NCBI RefSeq assembly: GCF_000010805.1
Contig: NC_012522.1
Coordinates: 3,286,001 to 3,350,000 of the forward strand
DNA from: Rhodococcus opacus B4
Lineage (GTDB): Bacteria; Actinomycetota; Actinomycetes; Mycobacteriales; Mycobacteriaceae
Reading direction: 5' to 3'
DNA length: 64,000 nt
The notes under the pieces were generated by a model. That model was given only the letters and a program-made list of their open reading frames with translations. It was not told where the DNA came from and did no database searches. Below are positions 8,081 to 19,013 of the stretch, piece after piece; within the stretch, counting starts at the first letter, position 1, and each line of letters begins with the position of its first letter. The translations under genes were made by a program, and so were the position numbers.

Positions 8081-9448
8081 CTACGAGAAGACCTTGCCGG
8101 GGTTCAGGATTCCGTGCGGGTCGAGGGCCCTCTTCACCGATCGGTGCATGTCCAGCACGACCGGATCGAGTTCCTGGGCAAGACCTTCCATCTTGAGCAG
8201 GCCGACACCGTGCTCGCCGGTGACGGTGCCGCCGAGTTCGAGTGCTGCGTCGATGATCTCCGCAAACGCCGCCTGGGCGCGGGCTCGTGCGGCCTCGTCG
8301 CCGCGGGGTGTGATGAGCAGCGGGTGCAGGTTGCCGTCGCCGGCGTGTGCGATGTTCGCGATCGTGGTCTCGTGGGCGATGCCGATCTGTTCGATGCGCG
8401 CAAGCATCTCGGGGACAGTCCGTTTCGGCACGCACACGTCTTCGGTGAGGACCGGTCCGAGCCGCTCCATCGCGGGGTAGGCCAGGCGGCGCGCGGCGAA
8501 CAACGCATCCGCCTCCTCTTGGTCGGTGGAGACGGCAGACCACGTGGCTCCGGCTTCGTCGAAGCACGACAGCATCTTCTCGGCCTCCTGATCGCCGATG
8601 ACCCCCGCGGTGTCGATACGGCCGAGGAGCACGACGTTCGCCTCCACCGACAGTCCCATCTTCTTCCAGGCGTCGACAGCTATGAGGCACTGCTTGTCCA
8701 CCAACTCGAGCGCCGACGGGGTGAGTCCCGCCGCGGCCACGGCGCTGACGGCCCGGCCCGCGTCGACGATGGAGTCGAAGTAGCCGGCCACCGTGCGCTG
8801 CGGGTCCTGCAACGGGCGCAACTTGACCGTGATCTCGGTGATGACGCCGAGCGTTCCCTCGGACCCGACCATGAGACCCGCCAGGTCGTAACCGGCGACG
8901 CCCTTGGCGGTCTTGCGTCCGAGGCGCACGAGTTCACCCGTGCCGGTGACGATCTGCATGCCGAGCACGTAGTCACGGGTGACGCCGTACTTGACGCAGC
9001 ACAGCCCGCCCGCGTTGGTGGCGACGTTTCCTCCGATCGTCGACCACGGTGAACTGGCCGGATCCGGGGGATACCAGAGTCCGTGTTCGGCGCACGCGGC
9101 GCGGAGATCGTCGTTCACCACGCCGGGTTCGACGACGGAGTACCGCTCGAGGGGATCGATCTCCCTGATCGCGTTCATGCCCTCGAGCGCGAGGACGACA
9201 CAGCCGTCGGTCGCGTTCGCCCCGCCGGACAGCCCGGTGCCGGCGCCCCGCGTGACGACGGCGGTGTCGTGCTCGAGGCACGCACGCACGACGGCCTGGA
9301 CTTCGAGCGCCGTTCGGGGGCGGACGACGGCGAGCGGGGCGGCGTACGGCGCCCACTCCGCCTCGTCGTGCTGGTACCTGGCGACGACGTCGGGGTCGCG
9401 CACGACACGATCCGCCGGAAGGGCTGCCAAGAGTGCATCGATCAACAT
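8081..9448 (-). CDS. FAD-linked 2-hydroxyacid oxidase/dehydrogenase (GlcD/D-lactate dehydrogenase type)
   Basis: 455 residues from ATG 9448, preceded by AAAGGA. The frame is open to 9844 but would run into the divergent regulator. An N-terminal PCMH FAD-binding domain has the PP-loop GAGTGLSGGANAT (residues about 70-82) and STIGGNVATNAGG. The C-terminal FAD-oxidase domain has AHAGDGNLHP and GEHGVG, the usual active-site His signatures. Family members oxidise glycolate, D-lactate or related 2-hydroxyacids to 2-oxoacids. It is divergent from the GAF/PucR regulator at 9566, the probable controller. Confidence 0.88.
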   Translation of the reverse strand: MLIDALLAALPADRVVRDPDVVARYQHDEAEWAPYAAPLAVVRPRTALEVQAVVRACLEHDTAVVTRGAGTGLSGGANATDGCVVLALEGMNAIREIDPLERYSVVEPGVVNDDLRAACAEHGLWYPPDPASSPWSTIGGNVATNAGGLCCVKYGVTRDYVLGMQIVTGTGELVRLGRKTAKGVAGYDLAGLMVGSEGTLGVITEITVKLRPLQDPQRTVAGYFDSIVDAGRAVSAVAAAGLTPSALELVDKQCLIAVDAWKKMGLSVEANVVLLGRIDTAGVIGDQEAEKMLSCFDEAGATWSAVSTDQEEADALFAARRLAYPAMERLGPVLTEDVCVPKRTVPEMLARIEQIGIAHETTIANIAHAGDGNLHPLLITPRGDEAARARAQAAFAEIIDAALELGGTVTGEHGVGLLKMEGLAQELDPVVLDMHRSVKRALDPHGILNPGKVFS

Positions 9449-9565
9449 GACGAGAACCAGTCCTTTGCGGCCGAGAAGGTGATGATTCAAACGTAGCTGT
9501 GATCTGAATCTCGGCCAATGTAGATTCCATCTATCGAATCCGGGGATCCATGGACGGAGACACCA

Positions 9566-11425
9566 GTGAGTACTGCCGATCGCGGCTGGATGGAACTGCT
9601 GCTCGACGACGCACCCATCGACGAACTCGAGACCCTCCGGCGCACGCTGATCGACGGCTCCACCCGGTCCGGCCGGGCGGCGATCGAACGGGAGGCCGGC
9701 GCCGCACTGCGGCTGCGGGCACAGCTCGACCAGCGTCGGCAGCGCAGCAGGGAGCTGGCGGCGCTCAACGACATCGCGGTCCGGCTGACGACGGTCCGTG
9801 ACGACCGGGCGCTGCTGCAGGAGGTGGTCGACCAGGCGCGGCAACTGCTCGGTGTGGATCTCGCCTACATGGGATCGGTCTACGACGAGGAATTTGTCAT
9901 CGAGGTCACCAGCGGGGCGCTGACCCCGAATCTAGTCGGCATCCGCCTGTCACTGGACGAGGGACTTGTGGGCCTGATCGTCCGAGGGTCCGCACCGGAG
10001 TGGACACCCGACTACCAGAGCGAACCGGCGTTTCGGCACATCACGGGAGCCGACAGCGCGGCGCGGTCCGAGAACATGCGCGGCCTGCTCGGGGTTCCCC
10101 TCCGCGTCGCCGACCGCGTCATCGGCGCGTTGTTCGCGTGCAAGCGTCAGGAGCGGGCATTCACCGAATCCGAGATCGCGCTGTTGTCGGCGCTGGCGGC
10201 CCACGCGGCGATTGCGATCGAGAACGTGCGCTCACTGGAACGCGACCGGGACACCGTCGCTCGACTCGAAGCCGTGAACGCCGAATTGTCGCAGCGGACG
10301 AACGAGCTCGAACAGATCCTGCAGTGGGACCGGACGCTCACCCAGGTGGTGCTGCTCGGCGCGGGAGTGCAACGCCTGGTGCAGGAGGTGGCCCAGCTCT
10401 CCCGGCAGCCCGCATATTTCGTGCTGGACGAATCCGCCCTACCGGCGGAACTGACGCCCCACGCCGACGACGTGGCGGCGGCGGTCCGCGAATTGCGCTC
10501 CGGTGGGAAGGACCACGTCGCACGGCGCGGGGTGCTGGCGCAACGCGTCGCGGCAGCCGGGGAGATGCTCGGCGCGCTGGTGTCCCTCGGTGCGGAGCAG
10601 CCAACCACCCGGCTGCTGCTCGAACGCGCGGCACCCGCGATCGCACTGTCCCTCGCCGGGGAACGTGCGGCCGGTGAGGCGACGCGTCGCGCGCGGGACG
10701 CGTTTCTCGTCGACCTGCTGACTCATCCCGCCGCCACCGCGCAGGACGAACGCAGGCAACTGCGGTTGGCCGGGCTCAACCCCGACACCACCTACTGCAT
10801 CGCCGTGGCGACCGCCGGCGGGCAGGACACCTCCATCCGCACCGCCCTCGGGGCCTTGCCGCTCCCATCCGGAACCGTTGCGGCGGAACACGGCTCCCGC
10901 GCACTGGCCGTCGTACCCGCCAACGACTCCGCGTCCGTGCAGGCGGTGTTCACCTCCGGGCGACTCGACGCGACGATCGGTATCGCGGACCCCGCGATCG
11001 GCGCGAAGGCACTCGCGCACGCCTACGTCGAAGCGCAGCAGACCGTCGACGTGCTCGACACCCTCGGGCGCGCGGGGGAAGTCTCCTCGGCGCGCGGTCT
11101 GGGCATCTACCGGATCCTGCTGAGCCACATGGCGCGTGAGCACCTCGACGAACTGACCGAGGCCCAGCTGGGGCCGTTGATGGCGGAACAGTCCAAACGC
11201 GGAGTGCCACTGCTGGAAACACTGTCGGAGTATCTGGCGCACGGCCGTCACCACTCGGCGACCGCGTCGAGCCTCGGCGTCCACGTCAACACCCTCTACC
11301 AGCGCCTCGACGCCATCGACCGCCTCCTCGGCCCGGACTGGCGAGACCCCGACAAGGCGCTCGACCTGCAGGTGCTGATGCGGCTGCGGAGAACGGCGGA
11401 CCTGCTCGGCGCACGAACGCGGTGA
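9566..11425 (+). CDS. GAF-domain PucR/CdaR-type transcriptional regulator
   Basis: 619 residues from GTG 9566, with GGACGGAGA upstream. Order: N-terminal helical linker, GAF domain (about 75-200), short coiled coil (ERDRDTVARLEAVNAEL), a GGDEF-like CdaR middle region, and a C-terminal PucR helix-turn-helix (SATASSLGVHVNTLYQRL). Such proteins sense small aromatic or acid ligands through GAF and activate neighbouring catabolic genes. It is divergent from the FAD-linked oxidase, with 117 bp between starts, and converges on the TetR gene with a 6-nt gap. Confidence 0.88.
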   Translation: MSTADRGWMELLLDDAPIDELETLRRTLIDGSTRSGRAAIEREAGAALRLRAQLDQRRQRSRELAALNDIAVRLTTVRDDRALLQEVVDQARQLLGVDLAYMGSVYDEEFVIEVTSGALTPNLVGIRLSLDEGLVGLIVRGSAPEWTPDYQSEPAFRHITGADSAARSENMRGLLGVPLRVADRVIGALFACKRQERAFTESEIALLSALAAHAAIAIENVRSLERDRDTVARLEAVNAELSQRTNELEQILQWDRTLTQVVLLGAGVQRLVQEVAQLSRQPAYFVLDESALPAELTPHADDVAAAVRELRSGGKDHVARRGVLAQRVAAAGEMLGALVSLGAEQPTTRLLLERAAPAIALSLAGERAAGEATRRARDAFLVDLLTHPAATAQDERRQLRLAGLNPDTTYCIAVATAGGQDTSIRTALGALPLPSGTVAAEHGSRALAVVPANDSASVQAVFTSGRLDATIGIADPAIGAKALAHAYVEAQQTVDVLDTLGRAGEVSSARGLGIYRILLSHMAREHLDELTEAQLGPLMAEQSKRGVPLLETLSEYLAHGRHHSATASSLGVHVNTLYQRLDAIDRLLGPDWRDPDKALDLQVLMRLRRTADLLGARTR

Positions 11426-11431
11426 CCCGGC

Positions 11432-12016
11432 TCAGGCGCTGATGCCGCCGGTGAGGATGGCGGCGAGTTCGGCGTAGGCGTGCGCGTCGTCGAGGCCGGT
11501 GCTGTCGCGGACCCCGCGTTGCTGGATGCGGACCATCATGGTGGCGGCGAGGTCGGCGGCGAAGGCGGCGTGCACGTCGCGGAAGTCGCCGGCGGCGACG
11601 CCTTCGGTGATCAACTCCTGAACCCGGCCGGCCGCGAACTGGGTGTTCCGTTCGTAGACCTCCCGCGCCGGGGGGAAGGCGTCGAGGTCGGCCATGAACT
11701 GGTCGGATGCGGCCGCGAGGGCGTTGCCGACGGCCGACAGGTACGCGGTGATCCGCTCGCGGGCCCCGTGGATCGGCTCGATGTGCGACTCGACGTCCTC
11801 GGTGGCGCGACGGAAGAAGTGCACCGTGGCGGCCCGGACGAGCTGCTCTTTGCTGCCGGCGAGGGTGTACAGCGTCGACTTCGAGCAGCGCAGCCGGTTC
11901 GCGATCTCGTCGAGGGTCAGGTGCGCGAACCCCTCGACCAGGAAGAGGTCGACGAGGGCGTCGAAGAGCTGGGTGCGCCGTCGGGTGGCGAAACCGGGTC
12001 GGGTGGGCTGCTCCAT
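11432..12016 (-). CDS. TetR-family repressor
   Basis: 194 residues with an N-terminal TetR helix-turn-helix (LDEIANRLRCSKSTLYTLAGSKEQL) and an all-helical ligand domain. It is divergent from the acyl-CoA dehydrogenase/thiolase operon, and the 101-bp gap holds two copies of an AGTACT-paired operator that starts 5 bp from this start codon. The likely effector is an acyl-CoA intermediate; that is inferred from the neighbours. Confidence 0.9.
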   Translation of the reverse strand: MEQPTRPGFATRRRTQLFDALVDLFLVEGFAHLTLDEIANRLRCSKSTLYTLAGSKEQLVRAATVHFFRRATEDVESHIEPIHGARERITAYLSAVGNALAAASDQFMADLDAFPPAREVYERNTQFAAGRVQELITEGVAAGDFRDVHAAFAADLAATMMVRIQQRGVRDSTGLDDAHAYAELAAILTGGISA

Positions 12017-12020
12017 GACC

Positions 12021-12088
12021 GAAATAGTACTGGGCAGCGCCTTGCAGTACTATTTCACAATCAGTACTCTGGGCCGTAATCCAGTACT
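12021..12088. promoter_or_regulatory. Double TetR operator (four AGTACT boxes)
   Basis: GAAATAGTACTG (12021-12032) and CAGTACTATTTC (12045-12056) form a perfect 12-bp inverted repeat with a 12-bp gap. A second, less perfect pair of AGTACT boxes sits at 12063-12068 and 12083-12088. Box-to-box spacing is 20 bp in both pairs, so each pair places two half-sites about two helical turns apart, as expected for TetR dimers. Location between the divergent TetR and acyl-CoA dehydrogenase genes supports autoregulation plus operon control. Confidence 0.75.
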
Positions 12089-12117
12089 GCTTTCCGTAGC
12101 CTTCGCGAGGAGAAACC

Positions 12118-13257
12118 GTGGCCGTCGATCGTTTACTGCCCACCGACGAAGCCCGTGACCTGATCCAGCTCACGCGCGACGTCGCCGACAAGGCCCTGAC
12201 GCCGATCGTCGACGAGCACGAGAAGTCCGAGACGTATCCCGAAGGGGTGTTCGCCACCCTCGGCGAGGCCGGGCTGCTGAGCCTGCCGTACCCGGAGGAG
12301 TGGGGCGGCGGCGGGCAACCCTACGAGGTGTACCTGCAGGTGCTCGAGGAGATCGCCGCCCGCTGGGCCTCCGTCGCGGTCGCGGTCAGCGTCCACAGCC
12401 TTGCCTGCCACCCGCTGATGGCGTTCGGTACCGACGAGCAGAAGCAGCAGTGGCTCCCGGACATGCTCGGCGGCAACACCATCGGGGCCTACAGCCTGTC
12501 CGAGCCGCAGGCCGGATCCGATGCTGCCGCGCTCGCGTGCAAGGCCGCCGCGACCGACGGCGGGTACGTCGTCAACGGCGCGAAGGCGTGGATCACGCAC
12601 GGCGGCATCGCCGATTTCTACAACCTCTTCGCCCGCACCGGCGAGGGTTCCAAGGGCATCTCCTGCTTCCTGGTCCCGAAGGACACCGAGGGACTCACGT
12701 TCGGCAAGCCCGAGGAGAAGATGGGCCTGCACGCCGTGCCGACGACGTCCGCGCACTACGACGACGCGTTCGTGCCCACGGAGCGACGCCTTGGCGCCGA
12801 GGGCCAGGGACTGCAGATCGCCTTCAGCGCACTCGATTCCGGCCGGCTGGGCATCGCGGCGGTCGCGGTCGGTCTCGCGCAGGCCGCCCTCGACGAGGCC
12901 GTGGCCTATGCCCAGGAGCGGACCACGTTCGGGAAGAAGATCATCGACCATCAGGGCCTCGGATTCCTGCTCGCCGACATGGCCGCGGCCGTCGATTCCG
13001 CCCGGGCCACGTACCTCGACGCCGCCCGACGCCGCGACGCCGGCCTGCCGTACTCCCGCAACGCGTCCGTCGCGAAGCTCGTCGCCACCGACGCCGCCAT
13101 GAAGGTGACCACCGACGCCGTCCAGGTGCTCGGCGGCTACGGCTACACCCGCGACTTCCGCGTCGAGCGGTACATGAGGGAAGCGAAGATCACCCAGATC
13201 TTCGAGGGCACCAACCAGATTCAGCGTCTGGTCATCAGCCGCAGCCTCGCACACTGA
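12118..13257 (+). CDS. Acyl-CoA dehydrogenase
   Basis: 379 residues, start GTG 12118 with GAGGAG 7 bp upstream. Full-length three-domain acyl-CoA dehydrogenase: helical N-domain, beta domain with [17 protein letters not shown] and AWITHGG, and C-terminal FAD domain. The catalytic base is Glu363 in IFEGTNQIQ. It forms the alpha,beta double bond in an acyl-CoA, passing electrons to ETF. The thiolase follows 32 bp later, and the divergent TetR probably represses both. Chain length or branching preference cannot be told. Confidence 0.92.
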   Translation: MAVDRLLPTDEARDLIQLTRDVADKALTPIVDEHEKSETYPEGVFATLGEAGLLSLPYPEEWGGGGQPYEVYLQVLEEIAARWASVAVAVSVHSLACHPLMAFGTDEQKQQWLPDMLGGNTIGAYSLSEPQAGSDAAALACKAAATDGGYVVNGAKAWITHGGIADFYNLFARTGEGSKGISCFLVPKDTEGLTFGKPEEKMGLHAVPTTSAHYDDAFVPTERRLGAEGQGLQIAFSALDSGRLGIAAVAVGLAQAALDEAVAYAQERTTFGKKIIDHQGLGFLLADMAAAVDSARATYLDAARRRDAGLPYSRNASVAKLVATDAAMKVTTDAVQVLGGYGYTRDFRVERYMREAKITQIFEGTNQIQRLVISRSLAH

Positions 13258-13289
13258 CTCTCCTTCCTTCGAGAAAGGCCCCTCTTCAC

Positions 13290-14471
<1,182 letters not shown>

Positions 14472-14472
14472 C

Positions 14473-15705
14473 TCAGCGCGGCGGCTCCGTCGACGCGATC
14501 CGTACCGCGAGAAGGAGATTGACGACGTCTTCCACGCGCCGAAGGTCCTTGCCGGTGCGCTCGGCGATCCGGCCCAGCCGGTAGTACATCGTGTTCACGT
14601 GAATCTGTAGCGCCGAGGCGGCCGACTTGGCGTTCATGTCGTGGGCGACATACGCCGTCAGGGTCTCGATGTAGATCGCGCCCGCCGACAGATCTTCGGC
14701 GATGAACGCACGCAGCTGGGGGTCGACGAGTCGTCGCGCGGTCGGGTCCGCGCGACGCACCAGATAGTCCAGAGGCGAAAGGTCGTCGAAGATCTGGACC
14801 TCGCGCCGACCTCCCAGGTGGTCACAGGCGACCTGGGCCTCCAGCAACGCTTCGGCGGTCTGCTCGAACCCGAGGTGCGCCGAGCTGATCCCGATCGACG
14901 CCGCGGTACGAGTCGTCCCGAGCTCCGTGGCTGCACGAGCGACCTTCTGAGACAGGGTGCTAGGGCTGAATCTTTCGAGCGGGACAAGTCCGACGAGTTC
15001 CTGCCGCCACGGCACCAGCATCCCAGACAGGTGCCGGGAGAGCACCCGGCGTGCGTCGAGGATCGGATCCGCGCCGTCCGCCTCCGAACTCGCCCGGCAC
15101 ACGAGGACGACGAACCCGGCACCGTCCGCGAGACCGGCCCGGCGCATCGCCTCCAGGCGGACCGGCACGGCGGGCACGTTCCCCGCGAGCAGATCCTCGA
15201 GACAGTCGAGTGCGATGCGCTCCTGGTCGGCCACGAGATATTGCTGTGCCTGAAGGTAAGTGGTCGCGGCGGCAGAACAGCCCGCCTCGATCGTGCGCAT
15301 GAGGTGCTCGACGAGGCCCAGCGCCGTCTCCTGCTGCCCCTCCGTCGATCGGACGAATTCGAGAACATACGACCAGAGGACGATCTGCCCGATGCGAAAC
15401 GCGTGAAGGAAGTCGATCAGGGAGATGCCGTGCGCCACGCGCTCCGAGGCATGGTGGGAGGTGAATGCGAAATCGTCGAGGCGCGGATCCCGTTGTTCGA
15501 TGACGCTGGTCGTGAACACCGCGAACACGGCGGTCACGTGGGCGACCACGTCGTCATACAGGCCCGTGGCGCGGTAGGACGGCAGTTCTGCCCAGATCGC
15601 GTCGCTGGCGGCTCGCGCGATTTCCGGACGCCGGTCGTGCACCCACCTCGCGAGACCGATCGCCGCGTCGTCGAACGGCCGCAGGGCTCCGGGTGCTGTG
15701 GTCAT
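14473..15705 (-). CDS. PucR-family transcriptional regulator
   Basis: About 410 residues. ATG 15705 is preferred over the longer frame from 15732 because GGAGG lies 8 nt before it. An N-terminal RsbRD-like helical sensor region (SLIDFLHAFRIGQIVLWSYV) is followed by a GGDEF-like CdaR region and a C-terminal helix-turn-helix (SAASALQIHVNTMYYRL). It is divergent from the acyl-CoA ligase at 15930 and is likely its activator. It differs from the GAF-PucR at 9566 by lacking a GAF domain. Confidence 0.85.
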   Translation of the reverse strand: MTTAPGALRPFDDAAIGLARWVHDRRPEIARAASDAIWAELPSYRATGLYDDVVAHVTAVFAVFTTSVIEQRDPRLDDFAFTSHHASERVAHGISLIDFLHAFRIGQIVLWSYVLEFVRSTEGQQETALGLVEHLMRTIEAGCSAAATTYLQAQQYLVADQERIALDCLEDLLAGNVPAVPVRLEAMRRAGLADGAGFVVLVCRASSEADGADPILDARRVLSRHLSGMLVPWRQELVGLVPLERFSPSTLSQKVARAATELGTTRTAASIGISSAHLGFEQTAEALLEAQVACDHLGGRREVQIFDDLSPLDYLVRRADPTARRLVDPQLRAFIAEDLSAGAIYIETLTAYVAHDMNAKSAASALQIHVNTMYYRLGRIAERTGKDLRRVEDVVNLLLAVRIASTEPPR

Positions 15706-15929
15706 CTCCCCGACCTCCGATACTGTCCACACGCTGTGGCCAGGCTACAGCTCGAATTCGGACCTACGGCACATTCCCACCAGTGAACTGTGGGCCGACC
15801 ACAAACATGTTCGGTGCCGCACCACGATGAAGTGACGGCTGTCACGGCCTATGGTTGCTCGGACGACCCACGAGGCTCGCCGCCGTTCGCGCGTGGGAGC
15901 CCGCCGCAATCTTCGAGGGAGTGACCCAC

Positions 15930-17525
15930 GTGAGCTTTAAGAGCCCGTTTCCGGATGTCGAGATCCCGAACCTGAGTGTCTACGATTTCCTGTTCGGTGA
16001 CCTCGCGCCGGCGGATGCGGACCGGCCCGCACTGGTCGACGGCGCCTCGGGTGCGGTGACCAGCTACCACACCCTGGTGGCGCAGATCGACGCCGTGGCG
16101 GGGGCGCTGGCCGCCCGCGGCCTGGCGGTCGGGGAGGTGGTGGCCCTGCATTCACCGAACGTGCCCGCGTTCGCCGCGGTGTTCCACGGCATCCTGCGCG
16201 CCGGGGGTGTCGCGACCACGATCAACGCCCTCTACACCGCCGAGGACATCGCCAAACAGCTCACCGACTCGCACGCGAAGTTCCTGTTCACCGTCTCCCC
16301 ACTGCTCCCGCAAGCCCGGGCCGCGGCGGCGAAGGTCGGTATCGCGGATCAGAACGTGATCGTCCTCGACGGCGCGGACGGGCACCCGTCGCTGCGTGAT
16401 CTGCTGGCCGAGGCCCACCCGGCGCCGCAGGTGTCGTTCGACCCGGCCACCCAGCTGGCGGTGCTGCCGTACTCGTCGGGGACCACCGGCCGCCCGAAGG
16501 GGGTGATGCTCACCCACCGCAACCTGGTTGCCAACGTCTGCCAGATCAACCCGCGGATGGGCATCGGCGCCGACGACAGACTGCTGGCGGTGCTGCCGTT
16601 CTTCCACATCTACGGGATGACGGTGCTGCTCAACGCGGCCCTGTTCAACCGGGCGTCGCTGGTGACGATGCCGAAGTTCGACCTCGTCGAGTTCCTGTCC
16701 ATCGTCTCCGGGCAGAAGTGCACGTATGTGTTCATCGCCCCACCGGTCGCGGTCGCGTTGGCCAAGCACCCGTTGGTCGACGACTACGACCTGTCGAGTG
16801 TGCATTCGGTGTTCTCCGGTGCCGCCCCGCTGGATCAGGAACTGGGCAAGGCGGTCGCGAACCGGCTCGGCTGCCGGGTCCGGCAGGGCTACGGGATGTC
16901 GGAGATGAGCCCGGTCTCCCATGCGATCCCGTTCGACCGCGACGACATCGCCCTCGATTCGGTCGGCCCGACGATCGCGAACATGGAATGCAAACTCGTC
17001 GACCCCGCCACCGGCGAGGAGGTCGACTACCCCACCGAGGGGGTCAGCGCGCCGGGGGAGTTGTGGTGCAAGGGACCGAACATCATGGCCGGGTACCTCG
17101 GCAACGAGCAGGCCACCGCCGAGACCCTGGACGCGGACGGGTACCTGCACACCGGGGACATCGCGACCGTCGACGCGGAAGGGGTGGTGACGATCGTGGA
17201 CCGGATGAAGGAGCTGATCAAGTACAAGGGCTACCAGGTGCCGCCCGCCGAACTGGAGGCGCTGCTGCTCACGCACCCGCAGATCGCCGACGCCGCCGTC
17301 ATCGGCGTCCTCGACGACGAGGGTGAGGAGGTCCCGAAGGCGTTCGTCGTCCCCCAACCAGGTGCCGAAGATCTGGATGAGGCCGCGGTGATCGCGTTCG
17401 TCGCCGACCGGGTCTCCCCGCACAAGAAGGTCCGCAAGGTCGAGTTCATCGACCTCGTCCCCAAGTCCGCCGCAGGCAAAATCCTCCGCAAAGACCTCCG
17501 CACACGGGAAACAGCAGCACAGTAG
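15930..17525 (+). CDS. Acyl-CoA ligase, 4-coumarate/medium-chain type (AMP-binding)
   Basis: 531 residues from GTG 15930, with GAGGGAG upstream; an open frame to 15855 was rejected. Adenylate-forming motifs are complete: P-loop SSGTTGRPKG, GYGMSEMSPVSH, LHTGDIA, hinge and A8 IKYKGYQVPPAELE, and A10 PKSAAGKILRKDLR with the catalytic Lys. It activates a carboxylic acid with ATP to an acyl-CoA. The overall pattern is close to plant-like 4-coumarate-CoA ligases and actinobacterial homologues. With the MFS permease and thioesterase downstream it suggests uptake and activation of an aryl-alkanoic or similar acid. Confidence 0.9.
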   Translation: MSFKSPFPDVEIPNLSVYDFLFGDLAPADADRPALVDGASGAVTSYHTLVAQIDAVAGALAARGLAVGEVVALHSPNVPAFAAVFHGILRAGGVATTINALYTAEDIAKQLTDSHAKFLFTVSPLLPQARAAAAKVGIADQNVIVLDGADGHPSLRDLLAEAHPAPQVSFDPATQLAVLPYSSGTTGRPKGVMLTHRNLVANVCQINPRMGIGADDRLLAVLPFFHIYGMTVLLNAALFNRASLVTMPKFDLVEFLSIVSGQKCTYVFIAPPVAVALAKHPLVDDYDLSSVHSVFSGAAPLDQELGKAVANRLGCRVRQGYGMSEMSPVSHAIPFDRDDIALDSVGPTIANMECKLVDPATGEEVDYPTEGVSAPGELWCKGPNIMAGYLGNEQATAETLDADGYLHTGDIATVDAEGVVTIVDRMKELIKYKGYQVPPAELEALLLTHPQIADAAVIGVLDDEGEEVPKAFVVPQPGAEDLDEAAVIAFVADRVSPHKKVRKVEFIDLVPKSAAGKILRKDLRTRETAAQ

Positions 17526-17533
17526 TCGTGCCT

Positions 17534-17576
17534 CCTCCGTCCCGGTCCGGCACGGCAGCGCCGGCCGGGACGGAGG
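17534..17576. terminator. Bidirectional hairpin between ligase and MFS gene
   Basis: CCTCCGTCCCGG at 17534-17545 pairs with CCGGGACGGAGG at 17565-17576. The inner CCGGC/GCCGG extends the stem with a one-base bulge, closing a loop near 17552-17559. It lies between two convergent genes. Confidence 0.75.
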
Positions 17577-17605
17577 ACGCGCGCTCCGCGACTGAAAGTG
17601 CCTGG

Positions 17606-18934
17606 TCAGTGGGTGAGCTTGGCCGCTGCCTCGGTGAGGCTCATTCCCTTCGTCTCCGGCGCCAACCACTGCGACAGCGCGGCACCCGCGACGGCCACGG
17701 CGGCGGCGATCAGCATGGTCGGGCCGGCGCCGAGACTGCTCATCGACACCGGCATCAGGAAGGTGCCGATGCCCGCGCCCACTCGGCTGACCGCAGTCGC
17801 GAAACCCGTTCCGATGCCCCGGATCTCGGTCGGAAGAACTTCGGGTGGGTAGACGCCGGTCAGAGCGTTGTACATCGCGTTGAAGAACGAGAAGACCAAA
17901 AACAGGGCCAGCACGACGGCCGCCGGCGCACCTGCCCACAGCCCGATGACGGCGAGGACGGCGGCGCACAGCCACTGCGGGGGAACGGTCAGGACGCGGC
18001 GACCGACCCTGTCGATCAGGAAGAACGTGAGCACGACTCCGGCGAGAGCGACCGCGGAGAGTCCGACGCCACCGGCGAGGCCACCACCGAGCCCGTACTC
18101 ATGCAGGACGCTGTCGGCGAACGTGGCGATCGCGAAATACGGAGTGACGGCGCAGAACCAGAACCCTGAGATGAACAGCGTGGATCGCCAGTGGTGCTCG
18201 TTGAACAGCATCCCGAAGGTGCCCTTGGCTATGTCTTCGTGCTCGACGTCGGCGAGCACGTCACCCGCAACGTATTTTCGGGCGAGGGCGCGGGCTTCGT
18301 CCTTTCGGCCCCTGCTCCACAGCCAGCGCGGGGACTCCGGAAGTCCGAGCCGGCCGAGGAACAGGACCACGGCGATGACCGTGCTGGTCGACAGGATCAG
18401 GTGCCAACTCAGGCTGGTGTACTCGTTGAGCAGATAGCCGATCAGGTACGCCGTCATGAAGCCGCCGTACCAGGCGATCTGCATCGCGCCGAGCAGTCGC
18501 CCTCGCAAGTGGGTGGGCGAGAATTCACTCATCAGCGGCCAGCCGACCGAGTATTCGATGCCGATCGCGATACCCATCAGCACCCGCACCACCAACAGCC
18601 ACATCGGTGAATCGATGAACACCTGCATGCCCGAGGCGACGGTGAACAGGGCGATGTCGAAGGTGAACAGCGGTTTGCGGCCCCATCTGTCGGCAGCCCA
18701 CCCGCCGATGGGCGAGCCGAGCAGCACACCGATCAGGGCCGCCGCGACGATCATGCCCTCCCACAGCTCCGAGATCTGCAGGTCGTCGGCCATCGTGGCC
18801 GAGACCGGACCGATGATGCCGAGGATGTAGCCGTCCAGGAACATTCCTCCGACCAGGACAGTGACCAACCTGATCATGAAGCGACGTTTACTCGCCTCCG
18901 AGCCCGGACCCCGATCGGTAGTTGTGTTCTTCAC
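17606..18934 (-). CDS. MFS permease, metabolite:proton symporter type
   Basis: 442 residues from GTG 18934, with GGGAAAGA upstream; the longer frame to 18982 overlaps a poorer start. Twelve TM segments are visible. MFS signatures include GWAADRWGRKPLF in loop 2-3, PESPRWLWSRGR after TM6 and PTEIRGIGTGFATAVSR in the second half, as in the sugar/metabolite symporter branch. It converges on the acyl-CoA ligase and is divergent from the thioesterase. It may import the acid that the ligase activates. Confidence 0.85.
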   Translation of the reverse strand: MKNTTTDRGPGSEASKRRFMIRLVTVLVGGMFLDGYILGIIGPVSATMADDLQISELWEGMIVAAALIGVLLGSPIGGWAADRWGRKPLFTFDIALFTVASGMQVFIDSPMWLLVVRVLMGIAIGIEYSVGWPLMSEFSPTHLRGRLLGAMQIAWYGGFMTAYLIGYLLNEYTSLSWHLILSTSTVIAVVLFLGRLGLPESPRWLWSRGRKDEARALARKYVAGDVLADVEHEDIAKGTFGMLFNEHHWRSTLFISGFWFCAVTPYFAIATFADSVLHEYGLGGGLAGGVGLSAVALAGVVLTFFLIDRVGRRVLTVPPQWLCAAVLAVIGLWAGAPAAVVLALFLVFSFFNAMYNALTGVYPPEVLPTEIRGIGTGFATAVSRVGAGIGTFLMPVSMSSLGAGPTMLIAAAVAVAGAALSQWLAPETKGMSLTEAAAKLTH

Positions 18935-19013
18935 GGATATTGATCTTTCCCGTCGGCGGGATGGGAAGTACATACTCGTCAACGGCTTGGTTCGGCCCGG
19001 TACGATCGCGGTC

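Noticed and set aside
12300..13289. 330-codon N-terminal extension of the thiolase frame
   Set aside because: It only shadows the acyl-CoA dehydrogenase; thiolase homology and a ribosome site begin at 13290.
16152..17975. Minus-strand frame of 607 codons over the acyl-CoA ligase
   Set aside because: Antisense shadow with Arg/Asp/His-rich sequence and no motif, while the plus strand has a complete ligase.
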